Positions 49,367 to 58,862 of a DNA stretch of 64,000 nucleotides are shown piece after piece. Under the pieces are notes generated by a model, which worked only from the letters and a program-made list of their open reading frames with translations, ran no database searches and was not told the origin of the DNA. Source of the DNA: Flavobacteriales bacterium (GTDB taxonomy: Bacteria > Bacteroidota > Bacteroidia > Flavobacteriales_F > PHOS-HE28); the NCBI GenBank assembly GCA_016715895.1, contig JADJXH010000004.1, positions 2,170,001 to 2,234,000 on the forward strand. The letters run 5' to 3'. The position numbers and the translations under genes were made by a program. The number at the start of each line of letters is the position of its first letter. The stretch's first letter is position 1.

Positions 49367-51361
49367 TCAGTCGCGCAGCAGGCGGTCCAGCATGGCCACG
49401 CCGTCGGGCGGGCCCAGCACGTAGAGCACGTCGTCCGGTTGCACACGACTGGTGCCGTCCACGCCGGTGAGCACGCGGCCGCCGCGCTTGATGGCGAGCA
49501 CGCTCACACCGAACCGTCCCTTGACGTCCACGTCCATCAGCCGCTGGCCCACCACACGGCCCTTGCCGAAGCGCACGGGCAGGGCGGCGAGCTCCTGTTC
49601 CGACGGGTGCACGGTGAGCGATTCGGGCGGGCCGCCGCGGTCCATGGAACGCAGGGCCCGGTAATGCGATCCGCGCACGCGCATCACCAGTTCCTCCACC
49701 TCGTTCTCGGGTACCAGATAGCGGCGCAGGGTGCGTGCGAAGATCTCGATCGAGGTCTCGAACTCCTCGGGCACCACCTCATTGGCGCCGAGCTTGCGCA
49801 GGTCCTCGATCTCGTTGAGGTAGCGGGTGCGCACGATGAGGTGGGGGGCATCGCTCAGGCGCCGCACGCGGCTCACCACGCGCCGGGTGGCGGCCGGGTC
49901 GCTGATGGCCACCACCACCACCCGGGCCCGAGCCACATGCACCTCCTCGAGCACGTGCTCGTTGCTGGCGTCGCCGATGATCACATCCGCGCCGAGGCTG
50001 CGTGCCTGTTCGGCCAGGTCCGGGTCCATCTCCACGACGACATGCGTGATGCCGGCCGCGCGTGCGGTCTGGGCCACGTTGCGACCGTTGAGGCCGTAGC
50101 CCACGATCACCAGGTGGTCGCTGAGCCGGTGCGCGCTTCGTGCCTCGGTGCGGGCCTGGATGAGGGCGTCGAGCCGCTGGCGCAGGCGTGCGGGCACCAG
50201 CAGCCGCAGCAGCACCGCGGTCCATCGGCCCGACCCGCCGATGATCAGCGGGGCGAGGCCCATGGTGGCGATGGAGACCGACAGGAAGAGCTGGTAGTGG
50301 TCGCGCGACAGCAGGTTCTGCTCGAGCCCGGTGGCGCTGAGGATGAAGGCGAACTCGCCCACCTGGCACAGGGCCAGGCCGGTGAGCAGGGCCGTCCGCA
50401 GCGGGTAGCGCAGCACCATGGCGGCCACCGTCGCGATGAGCGTCTTGCCCACGAGCGTGAGCAGGGTGAAGAGGAGCACCAGGCCGAGATGCTTGACAAG
50501 GTGGCCGACATCGAGCAGCATGCCGATGCTGACGAAGAAGAAGCTGATGAAGACCTCGTGGAAGGGCAGGATGTTGCCGGTGGCCTGGAAGCGGTGCTCG
50601 CTCTCGCTGATCACCAGGCCGGCGAAGAAGGCGCCCAGCGCGAGGCTCAACCCGATGGCGCTGGTGAGCCAGGCCGTGGCGAAGCAGAGCACCACGATGG
50701 TGGTGATGAAGAGCTCGCGGCTGTGGGTGCGCACCACGGCGTCCAGCAGCCGGGGCACGGCATAGCGCGCCAGTACGATGATCAGCACGAGCAGCACGAG
50801 CATCTTGCCCAGCATGCCGAAGAGGTCGCCCAGGGGATCGGCGCTGCGCCCGGCGAGCATCGGCGTCAGCAGGATCATGGGCACCACGATGATGTCCTGG
50901 TAGATGAGCATCGCGGAGGCCACGCGACCGTGCGGAGCGCCCACCGCCCCCTGCTCCTGCAGGAGCTTCAGCACGATGGCCGTGCTGCTGAGGGCGAACA
51001 GGAAACCCAGGAAGATGCTCGGCGGCCAGGCGAGCCCGAGCGCGTGGGCCACGAGGGCCGTCAGGGCCACGGTGCCCACCACCTGCAGGGTGCCGCCCAC
51101 CAGCACGGTGCGCGCCACCGAGGCCAGGCTCGACAGGCTGAACTCGATGCCGATGACGAACAGCAGGAAGATGACCCCGACCTCGGCCAGCAGTTCCACC
51201 TCATGCGTGGCGCCCACCAGCCCGAAACCATGGGGCCCGCACAACGCGCCCGTGGCCAGGAAGCCCAGCAGCACCGGCAGCTTGAAGCGCTTGAAGAGCA
51301 GCACCATCCCCACGGACAGGCCGAGGATGATGACGATCTCCTGGAGCAGGGGGATCTGCAT
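49367..51361 (-). CDS. Kef-type monovalent cation:proton antiporter with TrkA domains
   Basis: 664 residues. The first ~390 form the Na+/H+ exchanger-type membrane domain of about 12-13 helices (KLPVLLGFLATGALCGPHGF, ELLAEVGVIFLLFVIGIEFS, GAFFAGLVISESEHRFQATG). Residues ~415-530 are a TrkA_N Rossmann domain (HLVIVGYGLNGRNVAQTARA), and ~575-655 a TrkA_C domain (GQRLMDVDVKGRFGVSVLAI). This architecture matches KefB/KefC/YbaL potassium efflux antiporters gated by nucleotide or thiol ligands. It is followed on the same strand by no further gene in its operon except possibly the regulators 40 bases on. Confidence 0.94.
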   Translation of the reverse strand: MQIPLLQEIVIILGLSVGMVLLFKRFKLPVLLGFLATGALCGPHGFGLVGATHEVELLAEVGVIFLLFVIGIEFSLSSLASVARTVLVGGTLQVVGTVALTALVAHALGLAWPPSIFLGFLFALSSTAIVLKLLQEQGAVGAPHGRVASAMLIYQDIIVVPMILLTPMLAGRSADPLGDLFGMLGKMLVLLVLIIVLARYAVPRLLDAVVRTHSRELFITTIVVLCFATAWLTSAIGLSLALGAFFAGLVISESEHRFQATGNILPFHEVFISFFFVSIGMLLDVGHLVKHLGLVLLFTLLTLVGKTLIATVAAMVLRYPLRTALLTGLALCQVGEFAFILSATGLEQNLLSRDHYQLFLSVSIATMGLAPLIIGGSGRWTAVLLRLLVPARLRQRLDALIQARTEARSAHRLSDHLVIVGYGLNGRNVAQTARAAGITHVVVEMDPDLAEQARSLGADVIIGDASNEHVLEEVHVARARVVVVAISDPAATRRVVSRVRRLSDAPHLIVRTRYLNEIEDLRKLGANEVVPEEFETSIEIFARTLRRYLVPENEVEELVMRVRGSHYRALRSMDRGGPPESLTVHPSEQELAALPVRFGKGRVVGQRLMDVDVKGRFGVSVLAIKRGGRVLTGVDGTSRVQPDDVLYVLGPPDGVAMLDRLLRD

Positions 51362-51364
51362 CGC

Positions 51365-51736
51365 TCAGCGGTCCTTGAAGACGAGCCATACGGCCGCCAC
51401 CAACAGCAGCGCGGCCACCGCGTGGTTCCAGCGGAGCGCCTCCTGCCGGAAGGCGATGAGGGTGAAGACGGCGAAGACCGCCAGGGTGATCACCTCCTGA
51501 ACCACCTTCAGCTGCACCAGGGTGAACGGGCCGCCATGCCCGGCATGGCCGAGGCGGTTCGCCGGCACCTGCAGCACATACTCGAAGAAGGCGATGCCCC
51601 AGCTGATGAGGATGATGCTGAAGAGCCCCAGCCGCTTGGCCCAGTGCCACTCCTGGAACTTCAGGTGCCCGTACCACGCCAGGGTCATGAAGGTGTTGCT
51701 GGCGATCAGCAGCAGGATGGTCCACAGGCCGCGCAT
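51365..51736 (-). CDS. DMT-type membrane protein (DUF486 family)
   Basis: 123 residues from ATG 51736 (MRGLWTILLLIASNTFMTLA). Four membrane helices and the DUF486 signature (WYGHLKFQ, LISWGIAFFEYVLQVPANRL, FTLVQLKVVQEVITLAVFAV) are seen. These are small drug/metabolite-transporter-like proteins of unknown substrate. It lies three bases upstream of the antiporter gene on the same strand, so the two are probably co-transcribed. Confidence 0.92.
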   Translation of the reverse strand: MRGLWTILLLIASNTFMTLAWYGHLKFQEWHWAKRLGLFSIILISWGIAFFEYVLQVPANRLGHAGHGGPFTLVQLKVVQEVITLAVFAVFTLIAFRQEALRWNHAVAALLLVAAVWLVFKDR

Positions 51737-51841
51737 GTCGCGTTGTTCGGTCGCGAAGGTGGCGCCGTCACCCGCCACCGGCGCATGCGGGCCGGTCCAG
51801 TTGCCCAAGGTCGGTTGTTGATGGGCCGTACCTTGGCGCTG

Positions 51842-52192
51842 ATGTTCGAGCATCGTTCCGAGCCGCTGGCCAGCCGTGGCCGGTTCCTGCGGCGCCAGCT
51901 CCGGTACGTGGCCTGGGCCGCGGTCTTCGTGGGCCTCAGCCTGGCGGTGGGCACCTGGGGCTATGCCGGCCTGGGCGGCCTTGGTCCGGTGGATGCCCTG
52001 TTGAACGCGGCCATGATCCTTTCCGGCATGGGACCGGTGGACCCCATGCGCACCAATGCCGCCAAGCTCTTCGCTGCGGTCTATGCGGTGTACAGCGGTG
52101 TGGCCCTCCTCACCACCGTGGCGGTGCTCCTCGCACCGGTGGTGCACCGCATGCTGCACGCACTGCATCTCGGTGACGAGGACCGGGAGTGA
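51842..52192 (+). CDS. Small membrane protein of unknown function
   Basis: 116 residues from ATG 51842; an ATG at 51821 is less likely because a -7-like box TACCTTGG (51829-51836) lies after it. Two or three membrane segments are seen (~residues 20-44, 50-65, 78-100). The stretch NAAMILSGMGPVDPMRTNAA, KLFAAVYAVYSGVAL is, from memory, a conserved feature of a Bacteroidota hypothetical family that resembles a two-helix ion-channel pore. Ends with VHRMLHALHLGDED. It abuts the paaY stop with no gap. Confidence 0.7.
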   Translation: MFEHRSEPLASRGRFLRRQLRYVAWAAVFVGLSLAVGTWGYAGLGGLGPVDALLNAAMILSGMGPVDPMRTNAAKLFAAVYAVYSGVALLTTVAVLLAPVVHRMLHALHLGDEDRE

Positions 52193-52792
52193 TCACTCCG
52201 GGCGCCGGGTGGCGCTCCAGGTGCTGTACTGAGCGGTGATGGGCGGCCTGCTCCGGTCCACTTCGCGCAGCGGTTCGCACGGCCTGAGCGTGGCGTGCAG
52301 CTGGGCGGGCAGCTGCTGGTACAGGTGGGTGCCCTCGGTCTTCCAGGCGAGCATCGCATCGCTCACATCCTTCACCACGCGCGCCGGATTGCCCACGATC
52401 ACCTTCCGCGCCTCCCACACGCTGTCCGCAGGAAGGAAGCTGAGCGCCCCCACGATGCAGCCCTCCCCGAGCACCACGTTGTCCATCAGCACGGCGTTCA
52501 TGCCCACCAGGCAGTTGGCGCCGATGGTGGCCCCATGGATGATGGCCCCATGGCCGATGTGCGCGCCGGGATGGAGCACCACCTTCACCCCGGGGAACAT
52601 GTGGATGGTGCAGTTCTCCTGCACGTTGCAGCCGTCCTTCACCACGATCTCGCCCCAGTCGCCGCGGAGGGCCGCACCCGGACCGATGTACACGTCGGCC
52701 CCGATGACCACGTTGCCGGTGACGGCCGCCTGGGGATGCACAAAGGCGGAGGGATGCACCACGGGACGATACCCGTTGAACTCGTAGAGCAT
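52193..52792 (-). CDS. paaY: Gamma-carbonic-anhydrase-type hexapeptide protein PaaY
   Basis: 199 residues from ATG 52792 (MLYEFNGYRPVVHPSAFVHP). The left-handed beta-helix has hexapeptide repeats and the zinc-binding His residues (TIHMFPGVKVVLHPGAHIGH, GAIIHGA). The end (KTEGTHLYQQLPAQLHATLR, PCEPLREVDRSRPP) is specific to PaaY, a thioesterase-like protein thought to rescue the phenylacetate pathway from dead-end CoA intermediates. This fits with paaZ at 23.3 kb. It is not in an operon with other paa genes here. Confidence 0.88.
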   Translation of the reverse strand: MLYEFNGYRPVVHPSAFVHPQAAVTGNVVIGADVYIGPGAALRGDWGEIVVKDGCNVQENCTIHMFPGVKVVLHPGAHIGHGAIIHGATIGANCLVGMNAVLMDNVVLGEGCIVGALSFLPADSVWEARKVIVGNPARVVKDVSDAMLAWKTEGTHLYQQLPAQLHATLRPCEPLREVDRSRPPITAQYSTWSATRRPE

Positions 52793-52916
52793 GGGTTCGC
52801 CGCGGCGACCGTTCGATGGGCCGCGGGGGGTGCAACTTAGGTCAGGTCGGCGCATCCGCGCGTGTTAAGCCAGTGTTAAGCATTGGGGGGTGGCCCGCCC
52901 GGCCGGAAGGCCCGGT

Positions 52917-52924
52917 TACTTTTG
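52917..52924 (+). promoter_or_regulatory. -7 promoter box (TACTTTTG) of the phosphate transport pair
   Basis: A perfect TAnnTTTG box lies 20 bases before the DUF47 ATG. It is identical to the box before the NYN gene. Confidence 0.5.
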
Positions 52925-52944
52925 CCGCGCCCAATCCGAACCCC

Positions 52945-53592
52945 ATGGCCCTCGGCTCGCTGTTCCAGATCTTCCGTCCGAAGGACCGGATCTTCTTCTT
53001 CCACTTCGAGGCCTCTGCGGCGAACGTGCTGCGCATGAGCGAGGACCTGCTGGCGATCATGGCCACCGAGCCGGGCGCCCAGCGCACCGCGATCCTCGAG
53101 CGGCTGGAGATCACCGAGCGGGCGAACGATGACCTCACGCACACCATCTTCACGGAACTGGCGCGGAACTTCATCACGCCGCTGGACCGGGAGGACATCC
53201 ACTACCTGGCGAGCAGCCTGGACGATGTGGCGGACTTCATCCTGGCGGCGGCCAAGAACCTGGAGCTCTTCGGCATCGGCAAGCCGGACGACACGGCCAA
53301 CGAGCTGGCCCGGCTGGTGAACGAGGGCTGCAAGATCATCCAGCTGGCCGTGCAGGGGCTGCGGCTGATGCACAAGGACAACCAGCACGCCGAACTGGTG
53401 GTGCGCATCAATGCCGTGGAGAACGAGGCCGACGAGGTGCACGACCGCGGACTGCAGCGCCTCTTCGCACAGGAGAAGGACCCGATCACCCTCATCAAGC
53501 AGCGCGACCTGTACGGCACGCTCGAACTGGCCACCGACAAGTGCGAGGACGTGGCCAACGTGCTGGAATCCATCATGTTGAAGTACGCCTGA
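52945..53592 (+). CDS. DUF47 / PhoU-like phosphate transport regulator
   Basis: 215 residues from ATG 52945 (MALGSLFQIFRPKDRIFFFH). All-helical, with the DUF47 pattern DREDIHYLASSLDDVADFIL, and DRGLQRLFAQEKDP and YGTLELATDKCEDVANVLES later. Such PhoU-like proteins sit in the cytoplasm and control Pit-type phosphate transporters, whose gene follows after four bases. The pair is a standard operon. Confidence 0.93.
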   Translation: MALGSLFQIFRPKDRIFFFHFEASAANVLRMSEDLLAIMATEPGAQRTAILERLEITERANDDLTHTIFTELARNFITPLDREDIHYLASSLDDVADFILAAAKNLELFGIGKPDDTANELARLVNEGCKIIQLAVQGLRLMHKDNQHAELVVRINAVENEADEVHDRGLQRLFAQEKDPITLIKQRDLYGTLELATDKCEDVANVLESIMLKYA

Positions 53593-53596
53593 GGAC

Positions 53597-54997
53597 ATGA
53601 CGCTCCTGGTCGTCATCATCGTCCTCGCCCTGGTGTTCGACTACATCAACGGCTTCCACGACGCGGCGAACTCCATCGCCACCGTGGTGAGCACCAAGGT
53701 GCTGACCCCGCTGCAGGCGGTGGTGTGGGCGGCCTTCTTCAATTTCGCCGCCTTCTGGATCTTCCAGGACCATGCGGTGGCCAACACCATCAGCAAGACG
53801 GTCCACCAGGAGTTCATCACGCTGCCGGTGATCCTGGCCGGCCTCATCGCCGCCATCATCTGGAACCTCCTCACCTGGTGGTACGGCATCCCCTCCAGCA
53901 GCTCGCACACCCTCATCGGTGGGTTCGCCGGCGCGGCGCTCGCCCATGCGCTGGCCACCGCCAACGGCTTCACCCTGACCGAGGTGATCGAGAGCGACAA
54001 GGTGACCAAGACCGTGCTGTTCATCTTCCTGGCCCCGCTCGTGGGCATGGTCATCTCCATGTTCATCACCCTGGTGACCATCGTGCGCAACCTGTGGACC
54101 CGCATCGCGTTCATCCTCGTGGCCGCCGTGGTCACCTGGTTCCTGTTCCTGCACCTGCAGCAGGGCAAGCTGGAGGAGAACCTGGCGAAGTATTACAAGG
54201 TGGACGTGCTCAAGAAGGCCGCGGCCGAGGATCCGGCCAGGTCGGTGGACCTGGAGGCCGCACGGGCCCGCTACGAGGCCGCGCTACCGCACCTCACGGG
54301 CTTCGGCTCGCGCGGTGGGGAGGGCATCGCCCAGGAGATCCGCACCAAGGTGGATCCGGAGGTGGATGTGGCCAAGCTGGCCAAGGGGCTGGACAGATCG
54401 GACAATTCCATCATCCGTGTGGGGCTGATGTTCACCGTGCTGCTGTTCATCGGCGTGTACATCTACACCGAGAAGGTGCGCACCCCGACGGCGCAGTCCG
54501 TGGCCAACATGTTCAAGAGGCTGCAGCTCTTCAGCTCGGCGGCCTTCAGCATCGGTCACGGCGGCAACGACGCCCAGAAGGTGATGGGCATCATCACTGC
54601 GGCGCTCATCGCGCACGGGACCATCACCGACATCAAGGAGATGCCCGCATGGGTGCCGCTGGCCTGTTACACGGCGATCGGCCTGGGCACCTTGAGCGGC
54701 GGATGGAAGATCGTGAAGACGATGGGCACCCGGATCACCAAGGTGACCCCATTGGAAGGCGTATGCGCCGAGACCTCCGGGGCCATGACCCTGTACCTCA
54801 CCGAACAGATGGGCATCCCGGTGAGCACCACGCACACCATCACGGGTTCCATCATCGGGGTGGGGGCCACCAAGCGACTGAGCGCGGTGCGCTGGGGCGT
54901 CACCATCCAGCTGCTGTGGGCGTGGATCCTCACCATCCCGGTGAGCGCCTTGCTGGCGGGCCTCGCCTACTGGGTCTGCACGCTCTTCGGCCTGTAA
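53597..54997 (+). CDS. PiT family inorganic phosphate transporter
   Basis: 466 residues. The two signature copies of the family are clear: FDYINGFHDAANSIATVVST near the N-terminus and SAAFSIGHGGNDAQKVMGII in the second half. About 10-12 membrane helices and a charged loop (residues ~190-265) are predicted. It imports phosphate with protons or sodium. The upstream DUF47 gene is its likely regulator. Confidence 0.95.
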   Translation: MTLLVVIIVLALVFDYINGFHDAANSIATVVSTKVLTPLQAVVWAAFFNFAAFWIFQDHAVANTISKTVHQEFITLPVILAGLIAAIIWNLLTWWYGIPSSSSHTLIGGFAGAALAHALATANGFTLTEVIESDKVTKTVLFIFLAPLVGMVISMFITLVTIVRNLWTRIAFILVAAVVTWFLFLHLQQGKLEENLAKYYKVDVLKKAAAEDPARSVDLEAARARYEAALPHLTGFGSRGGEGIAQEIRTKVDPEVDVAKLAKGLDRSDNSIIRVGLMFTVLLFIGVYIYTEKVRTPTAQSVANMFKRLQLFSSAAFSIGHGGNDAQKVMGIITAALIAHGTITDIKEMPAWVPLACYTAIGLGTLSGGWKIVKTMGTRITKVTPLEGVCAETSGAMTLYLTEQMGIPVSTTHTITGSIIGVGATKRLSAVRWGVTIQLLWAWILTIPVSALLAGLAYWVCTLFGL

Positions 54998-55043
54998 GCC
55001 ACCACGGTCGGGCGGTTCGGCCACACCGGGCTACCTTCGGCGC

Positions 55044-56237
55044 ATGGCCATCCTGCTGCACGACGCCGGCGCTCATCCCCATCTGCTCCCGCTCACCTTC
55101 ACACGCCCCGTGGGCGCGCTGCGACCCGGCATCCTCACCATCGCCGACGCCTGGTGGCGCATGACCGAGCTGCCCGTGGGCCACCGCACCGAGGCCTATC
55201 TGCGCGATCGGTGGCCCGAGGTGGGCGGTGAGGTGGTGCGGGATGTCCGCGCCGGACTGCTGCCCCTGCCCGAACTGGTGAGCGCCGTGCTGGACCTGGA
55301 GCCCGGCCGCATGCTGGTGAAGGAGGGCCGCGTGCTGGCCATCTGCCGAACGGGCGCACAGCCACCGGCGGAAGCCGATTGGAACGCGCCGCCCACCTAC
55401 CTCATCCCCGTGGCCTTCGCCGGCGAGGTGGTGGAGATCACCCGTCCCTGGCACCTCTTCCAGCATTGCGGACGCGCGATCATCAACGACTTCGCCCTGC
55501 TCACCGAGGGCCGGCGTTCGCAACCCCTCAGCGGGCTCAACACCGTGGTGGGCGACCCCTCCCTGGTGTTCCTGGAGGAGGGGGCCGTGGTGGAGGCCGC
55601 CGTCCTGAACACCCGGAGCGGGCCCATCCACATCGGCAAGGGCGCCGAGGTGATGGAGGGCTCGCTGATCCGCGGTCCCTTCGCCCTGGGGGCGCACGCC
55701 CAGCTGAAGATGGGCGCCAAGATCTACGGGCCCTGCAGCTTCGGCCCCGAATGCCGCGTGGGTGGCGAGGTCAACAACAGCGTCATCCTCGGCCACAGCA
55801 ACAAGGGCCACGACGGATTCCTGGGCAACAGCGTGCTGGGCGAATGGTGCAACCTGGGCGCCGACACCAACACCAGCAACCTCAAGAACACGTACGGCCC
55901 GGTGAAGGTGTGGAGCTACGCCGAGCGCGCCATGGCCGATACGGGCCTCCAGTTCTGCGGGCTCATCATGGGCGACCACGGCAAGAGCGGCATCAACACC
56001 ATGTTCAACACGGGCACCGTGGTGGGCGTGGCCGCGAACGTGTTCGGCGGAGGCTTTCCGCCGAAGCACATCCCCAGCTTCACCTGGGGCGGTGCCGAGG
56101 GGCTCGCCGAACACGCGTTGGACAAGGCGCTGCACACCGCCCAGCGGGTGATGGAGCGGCGATCGATGACCCTGGACCCCTTGGACCGTGCGCTGCTCGC
56201 CCATGTGCATGCGGCCACGGCCATCGACCGGTCGTGA
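55044..56237 (+). CDS. GlmU-like sugar nucleotidyltransferase family protein
   Basis: 397 residues. The N-terminal ~180 residues have a degenerate nucleotidyltransferase fold (LHDAGAHPHLLPLTFTRPVG). The second half is a left-handed beta-helix (GPIHIGKGAEVMEGSLIRGP, GGEVNNSVILGHSNKGHDGF, NLGADTNTSNLKNTYGPVKV). Members are annotated as putative sugar-phosphate nucleotidyltransferases in Bacteroidota, but their substrates are not known. The gene precedes lon and its end overlaps the start of the longest lon frame. Confidence 0.9.
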   Translation: MAILLHDAGAHPHLLPLTFTRPVGALRPGILTIADAWWRMTELPVGHRTEAYLRDRWPEVGGEVVRDVRAGLLPLPELVSAVLDLEPGRMLVKEGRVLAICRTGAQPPAEADWNAPPTYLIPVAFAGEVVEITRPWHLFQHCGRAIINDFALLTEGRRSQPLSGLNTVVGDPSLVFLEEGAVVEAAVLNTRSGPIHIGKGAEVMEGSLIRGPFALGAHAQLKMGAKIYGPCSFGPECRVGGEVNNSVILGHSNKGHDGFLGNSVLGEWCNLGADTNTSNLKNTYGPVKVWSYAERAMADTGLQFCGLIMGDHGKSGINTMFNTGTVVGVAANVFGGGFPPKHIPSFTWGGAEGLAEHALDKALHTAQRVMERRSMTLDPLDRALLAHVHAATAIDRS

Positions 56238-56336
56238 CCTGACGGAAGGGCAGGCGGTCGATCCGGGCACGGCCCTTGGAGTGAGCGGAGCGCCTTCTGT
56301 GGAAAACCTGCATCCGGTGCGGATCCGCGAGGGGGA

Positions 56337-56344
56337 TACCTTTG
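56337..56344 (+). promoter_or_regulatory. -7 promoter box (TACCTTTG) of lon
   Basis: A perfect TAnnTTTG box lies 27 bases before ATG 56371, giving a leader of about 20 bases and supporting that start over earlier in-frame codons. No strong -33 box is seen. Confidence 0.55.
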
Positions 56345-56370
56345 AACCTGTCATCCTGGCACCCACGTTG

Positions 56371-58821
56371 ATGAACGACCTCCTGCACAGCGACCCCGCC
56401 CTCTTCAGTTCCGAGGCCCTCGAGAACGAGACCGAGCTCATCCCCTTGATCACGGCCGAGGACGAGGAGCAGATGAACGCGGAGACCACCCCGCCCGAGC
56501 TGCCCATCCTGCCGTTGCGCAACACGGTGCTCTTCCCCGGGGTGGTGATCCCCATCACGGTGGGGCGCGACCGCAGCATCCGCCTCATCCAGGACGTGTA
56601 CCGCGGCAACCGCACGCTGGGGGTGGTGAGCCAGAAGGACAGCCAGATCGAGGAGCCCAACGCCGACGACCTGAACCGGGTGGGCACGCTGGCGCAGATC
56701 ATCCGCATGCTGCGGATGCCCGACGGCAGCACCACGGCCATCATCCAGGGCAAGAAGCGCTTCGAAGTGCTGGAGATGGTGCGCATGGACCCCTACTTCA
56801 CCGCGCGCATCAAGGAGTTCGCCGAGGTGCGGCCGGAGAAGGACGACAAGGAGTTCCACGCGCTGGTGAGCAGCCTGAAGGACCTGGCGCTGGAGATCAT
56901 CAAGCAGAGCCCGCACATCCCCACCGAGGCCCAGTTCGCCCTGCGCAACATCGACTCGCCCTCCTTCCTGGTGAACTTCATCAGCAGCAACATGAACGCC
57001 GAGGTGGCCGAGAAGCAGCGCATGCTGGAGGTGGCCGACCTGCGCGAGCGGGCCAAGCTGCTGCTGGCGCACCTCACCAGGGAGCTGCAGATGCTGCAGA
57101 TGAAGAACGAGATCCAGAGCAAGGTGCGCACCGAGGTGGACCGCCAGCAACGCGAGTACTTCCTGCACCAGCAGATGAAGACCATCCAGGACGAGCTCGG
57201 TGGCAACCCGATCGAGCAGGAACTGGAGGAGATGCGCGCCAAGGCGGCCAGGAAGAAGTGGAGCGCGAAGGTGGCCGAGACCTTCGAGAAGGAGCTCACC
57301 AAGCTCCAGCGCATGAACCCCGCCGGCGCCGAGTTCAGCGTGCAGCACAACTACGTGCAGCTGCTGCTCGAACTGCCCTGGGGCGAGTACAGCACGGACA
57401 AGTTCGACCTGCGGAACGCGCAGAAGATCCTGGACCGCGACCACTTCGGCCTCGAGAAGGTGAAGGAGCGCATCATCGAGCACCTCGCCGTGCTGAAGCT
57501 CAAGGGCGACATGAAGGCGCCGATCATCCTGCTCTACGGACCTCCGGGCGTGGGCAAGACGAGCCTGGGCAAGAGCATGGCCGAGGCGCTGGGCCGCAAG
57601 TACGTGCGCATGAGCCTGGGGGGGCTGCACGATGAGGCCGAGATCCGCGGACACCGCAAGACCTACATCGGCGCCATGCCGGGCCGCCTCATCCAGAGCC
57701 TCAAGAAGGCCGGCACCAGCAACCCGCTCTTCGTGCTCGACGAGATCGACAAGGTGGGCAAGGACTTCCACGGCGACCCCGCCAGCGCCCTGCTCGAAGT
57801 GCTCGATCCCGAGCAGAACAACGCCTTCCACGACAACTACGTGGAGATCGAGTACGACCTCAGCCGCGTGATGTTCATCGCCACGGCCAACAGCCTCGGC
57901 ACGATCCATCCCGCCTTGCGCGACCGCATGGAGATCATCGAGGTGAACGGGTACACCGAGGAGGAGAAGGTGGAGATCGCCCAGCGCCACCTGCTGCCCA
58001 AGCAGTTCGCCGAGAACGGCATCAAGCCCAAGCAGCTCAAGCTGGCCCCGGGCCTCATCGAGGCCATCATCGAGCAGTACACCGACGAGAGCGGCGTGCG
58101 CACCCTGGAGAAGCGCATCGCCAAGCTGGTGCGCCACCGCGCCAAGCAGATCGCCCTCAAGCAGAAGCACAGCATCACCATCACGGTGGACGACCTGGTG
58201 AAGATCTACGGCCCCAGCCACGCGCGCGACAAATACCAGGGCAACGATGTGGCCGGTGTGGTCACCGGGCTGGCCTGGACGCCCACGGGCGGCGACATCC
58301 TCTTCATCGAGACCAGCATCACCAAGGGCGAGGGCAAGCTCACGCTCACCGGCAACCTGGGCGACGTGATGAAGGAGAGCGCCATCATCGCCCTGGAATA
58401 CCTCAAGGCCCACAGCGGGATCATCGGGCTGGACCCCGATGTGTTCAAGCGCTGGAACGTGCACGTGCACGTGCCCGAAGGGGCCACGCCCAAGGACGGT
58501 CCCAGTGCCGGCATCGCCATGCTCACCAGCATCGCCAGCGCCTTCACCCAGCAGAAGGTGCGCAAGTTCACCGCCATGACCGGCGAGATCACCCTGCGCG
58601 GCCGGGTGCTGCCCGTCGGCGGCATCAAGGAGAAGATCCTCGCCGCCAAACGCGCGGGCATCAAGGAGATCATCCTCAGCGCGGACAACCGCAAGGACAT
58701 CGAGGACATCGACGTGCGCTACACCAAGGGCATGCGCTTCACTTACGTGACCGAGATGATCGAGGTGGTGAAGCACGCCCTTCTCAAGGAGAAGGTGGAG
58801 AACGCGCTGAAGGTGGCGTAG
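56371..58821 (+). CDS. lon: ATP-dependent Lon protease
   Basis: 816 residues from ATG 56371. The N-terminal substrate-binding domain starts at ELPILPLRNTVLFPGVVIPI (~residue 48). The AAA module has Walker A GPPGVGKTSLGK (~390) and Walker B PLFVLDEIDKVGKDF. The serine protease part has the catalytic Ser712 in KDGPSAGIAM and Lys755 in GGIKEK. Lon degrades misfolded and regulatory proteins in the cytoplasm. Everything expected is intact. Confidence 0.97.
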   Translation: MNDLLHSDPALFSSEALENETELIPLITAEDEEQMNAETTPPELPILPLRNTVLFPGVVIPITVGRDRSIRLIQDVYRGNRTLGVVSQKDSQIEEPNADDLNRVGTLAQIIRMLRMPDGSTTAIIQGKKRFEVLEMVRMDPYFTARIKEFAEVRPEKDDKEFHALVSSLKDLALEIIKQSPHIPTEAQFALRNIDSPSFLVNFISSNMNAEVAEKQRMLEVADLRERAKLLLAHLTRELQMLQMKNEIQSKVRTEVDRQQREYFLHQQMKTIQDELGGNPIEQELEEMRAKAARKKWSAKVAETFEKELTKLQRMNPAGAEFSVQHNYVQLLLELPWGEYSTDKFDLRNAQKILDRDHFGLEKVKERIIEHLAVLKLKGDMKAPIILLYGPPGVGKTSLGKSMAEALGRKYVRMSLGGLHDEAEIRGHRKTYIGAMPGRLIQSLKKAGTSNPLFVLDEIDKVGKDFHGDPASALLEVLDPEQNNAFHDNYVEIEYDLSRVMFIATANSLGTIHPALRDRMEIIEVNGYTEEEKVEIAQRHLLPKQFAENGIKPKQLKLAPGLIEAIIEQYTDESGVRTLEKRIAKLVRHRAKQIALKQKHSITITVDDLVKIYGPSHARDKYQGNDVAGVVTGLAWTPTGGDILFIETSITKGEGKLTLTGNLGDVMKESAIIALEYLKAHSGIIGLDPDVFKRWNVHVHVPEGATPKDGPSAGIAMLTSIASAFTQQKVRKFTAMTGEITLRGRVLPVGGIKEKILAAKRAGIKEIILSADNRKDIEDIDVRYTKGMRFTYVTEMIEVVKHALLKEKVENALKVA

Positions 58822-58862
58822 GGGCACGCCGGAATGAGCGAATGGTAGCCACTCGCGAGGGA

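Noticed and set aside
49067..52192. A 1,041-codon plus-strand open frame
   Set aside because: It lies opposite the Kef-type antiporter and DUF486 genes, is rich in His, Gln, Glu and Gly as expected for antisense frames in high-GC DNA, and only its last 116 codons are a sensible protein.
56080..58827. A 915-codon minus-strand open frame
   Set aside because: It is the antisense of lon, whose family signatures are unmistakable; the frame is open because of GC-biased codon use.
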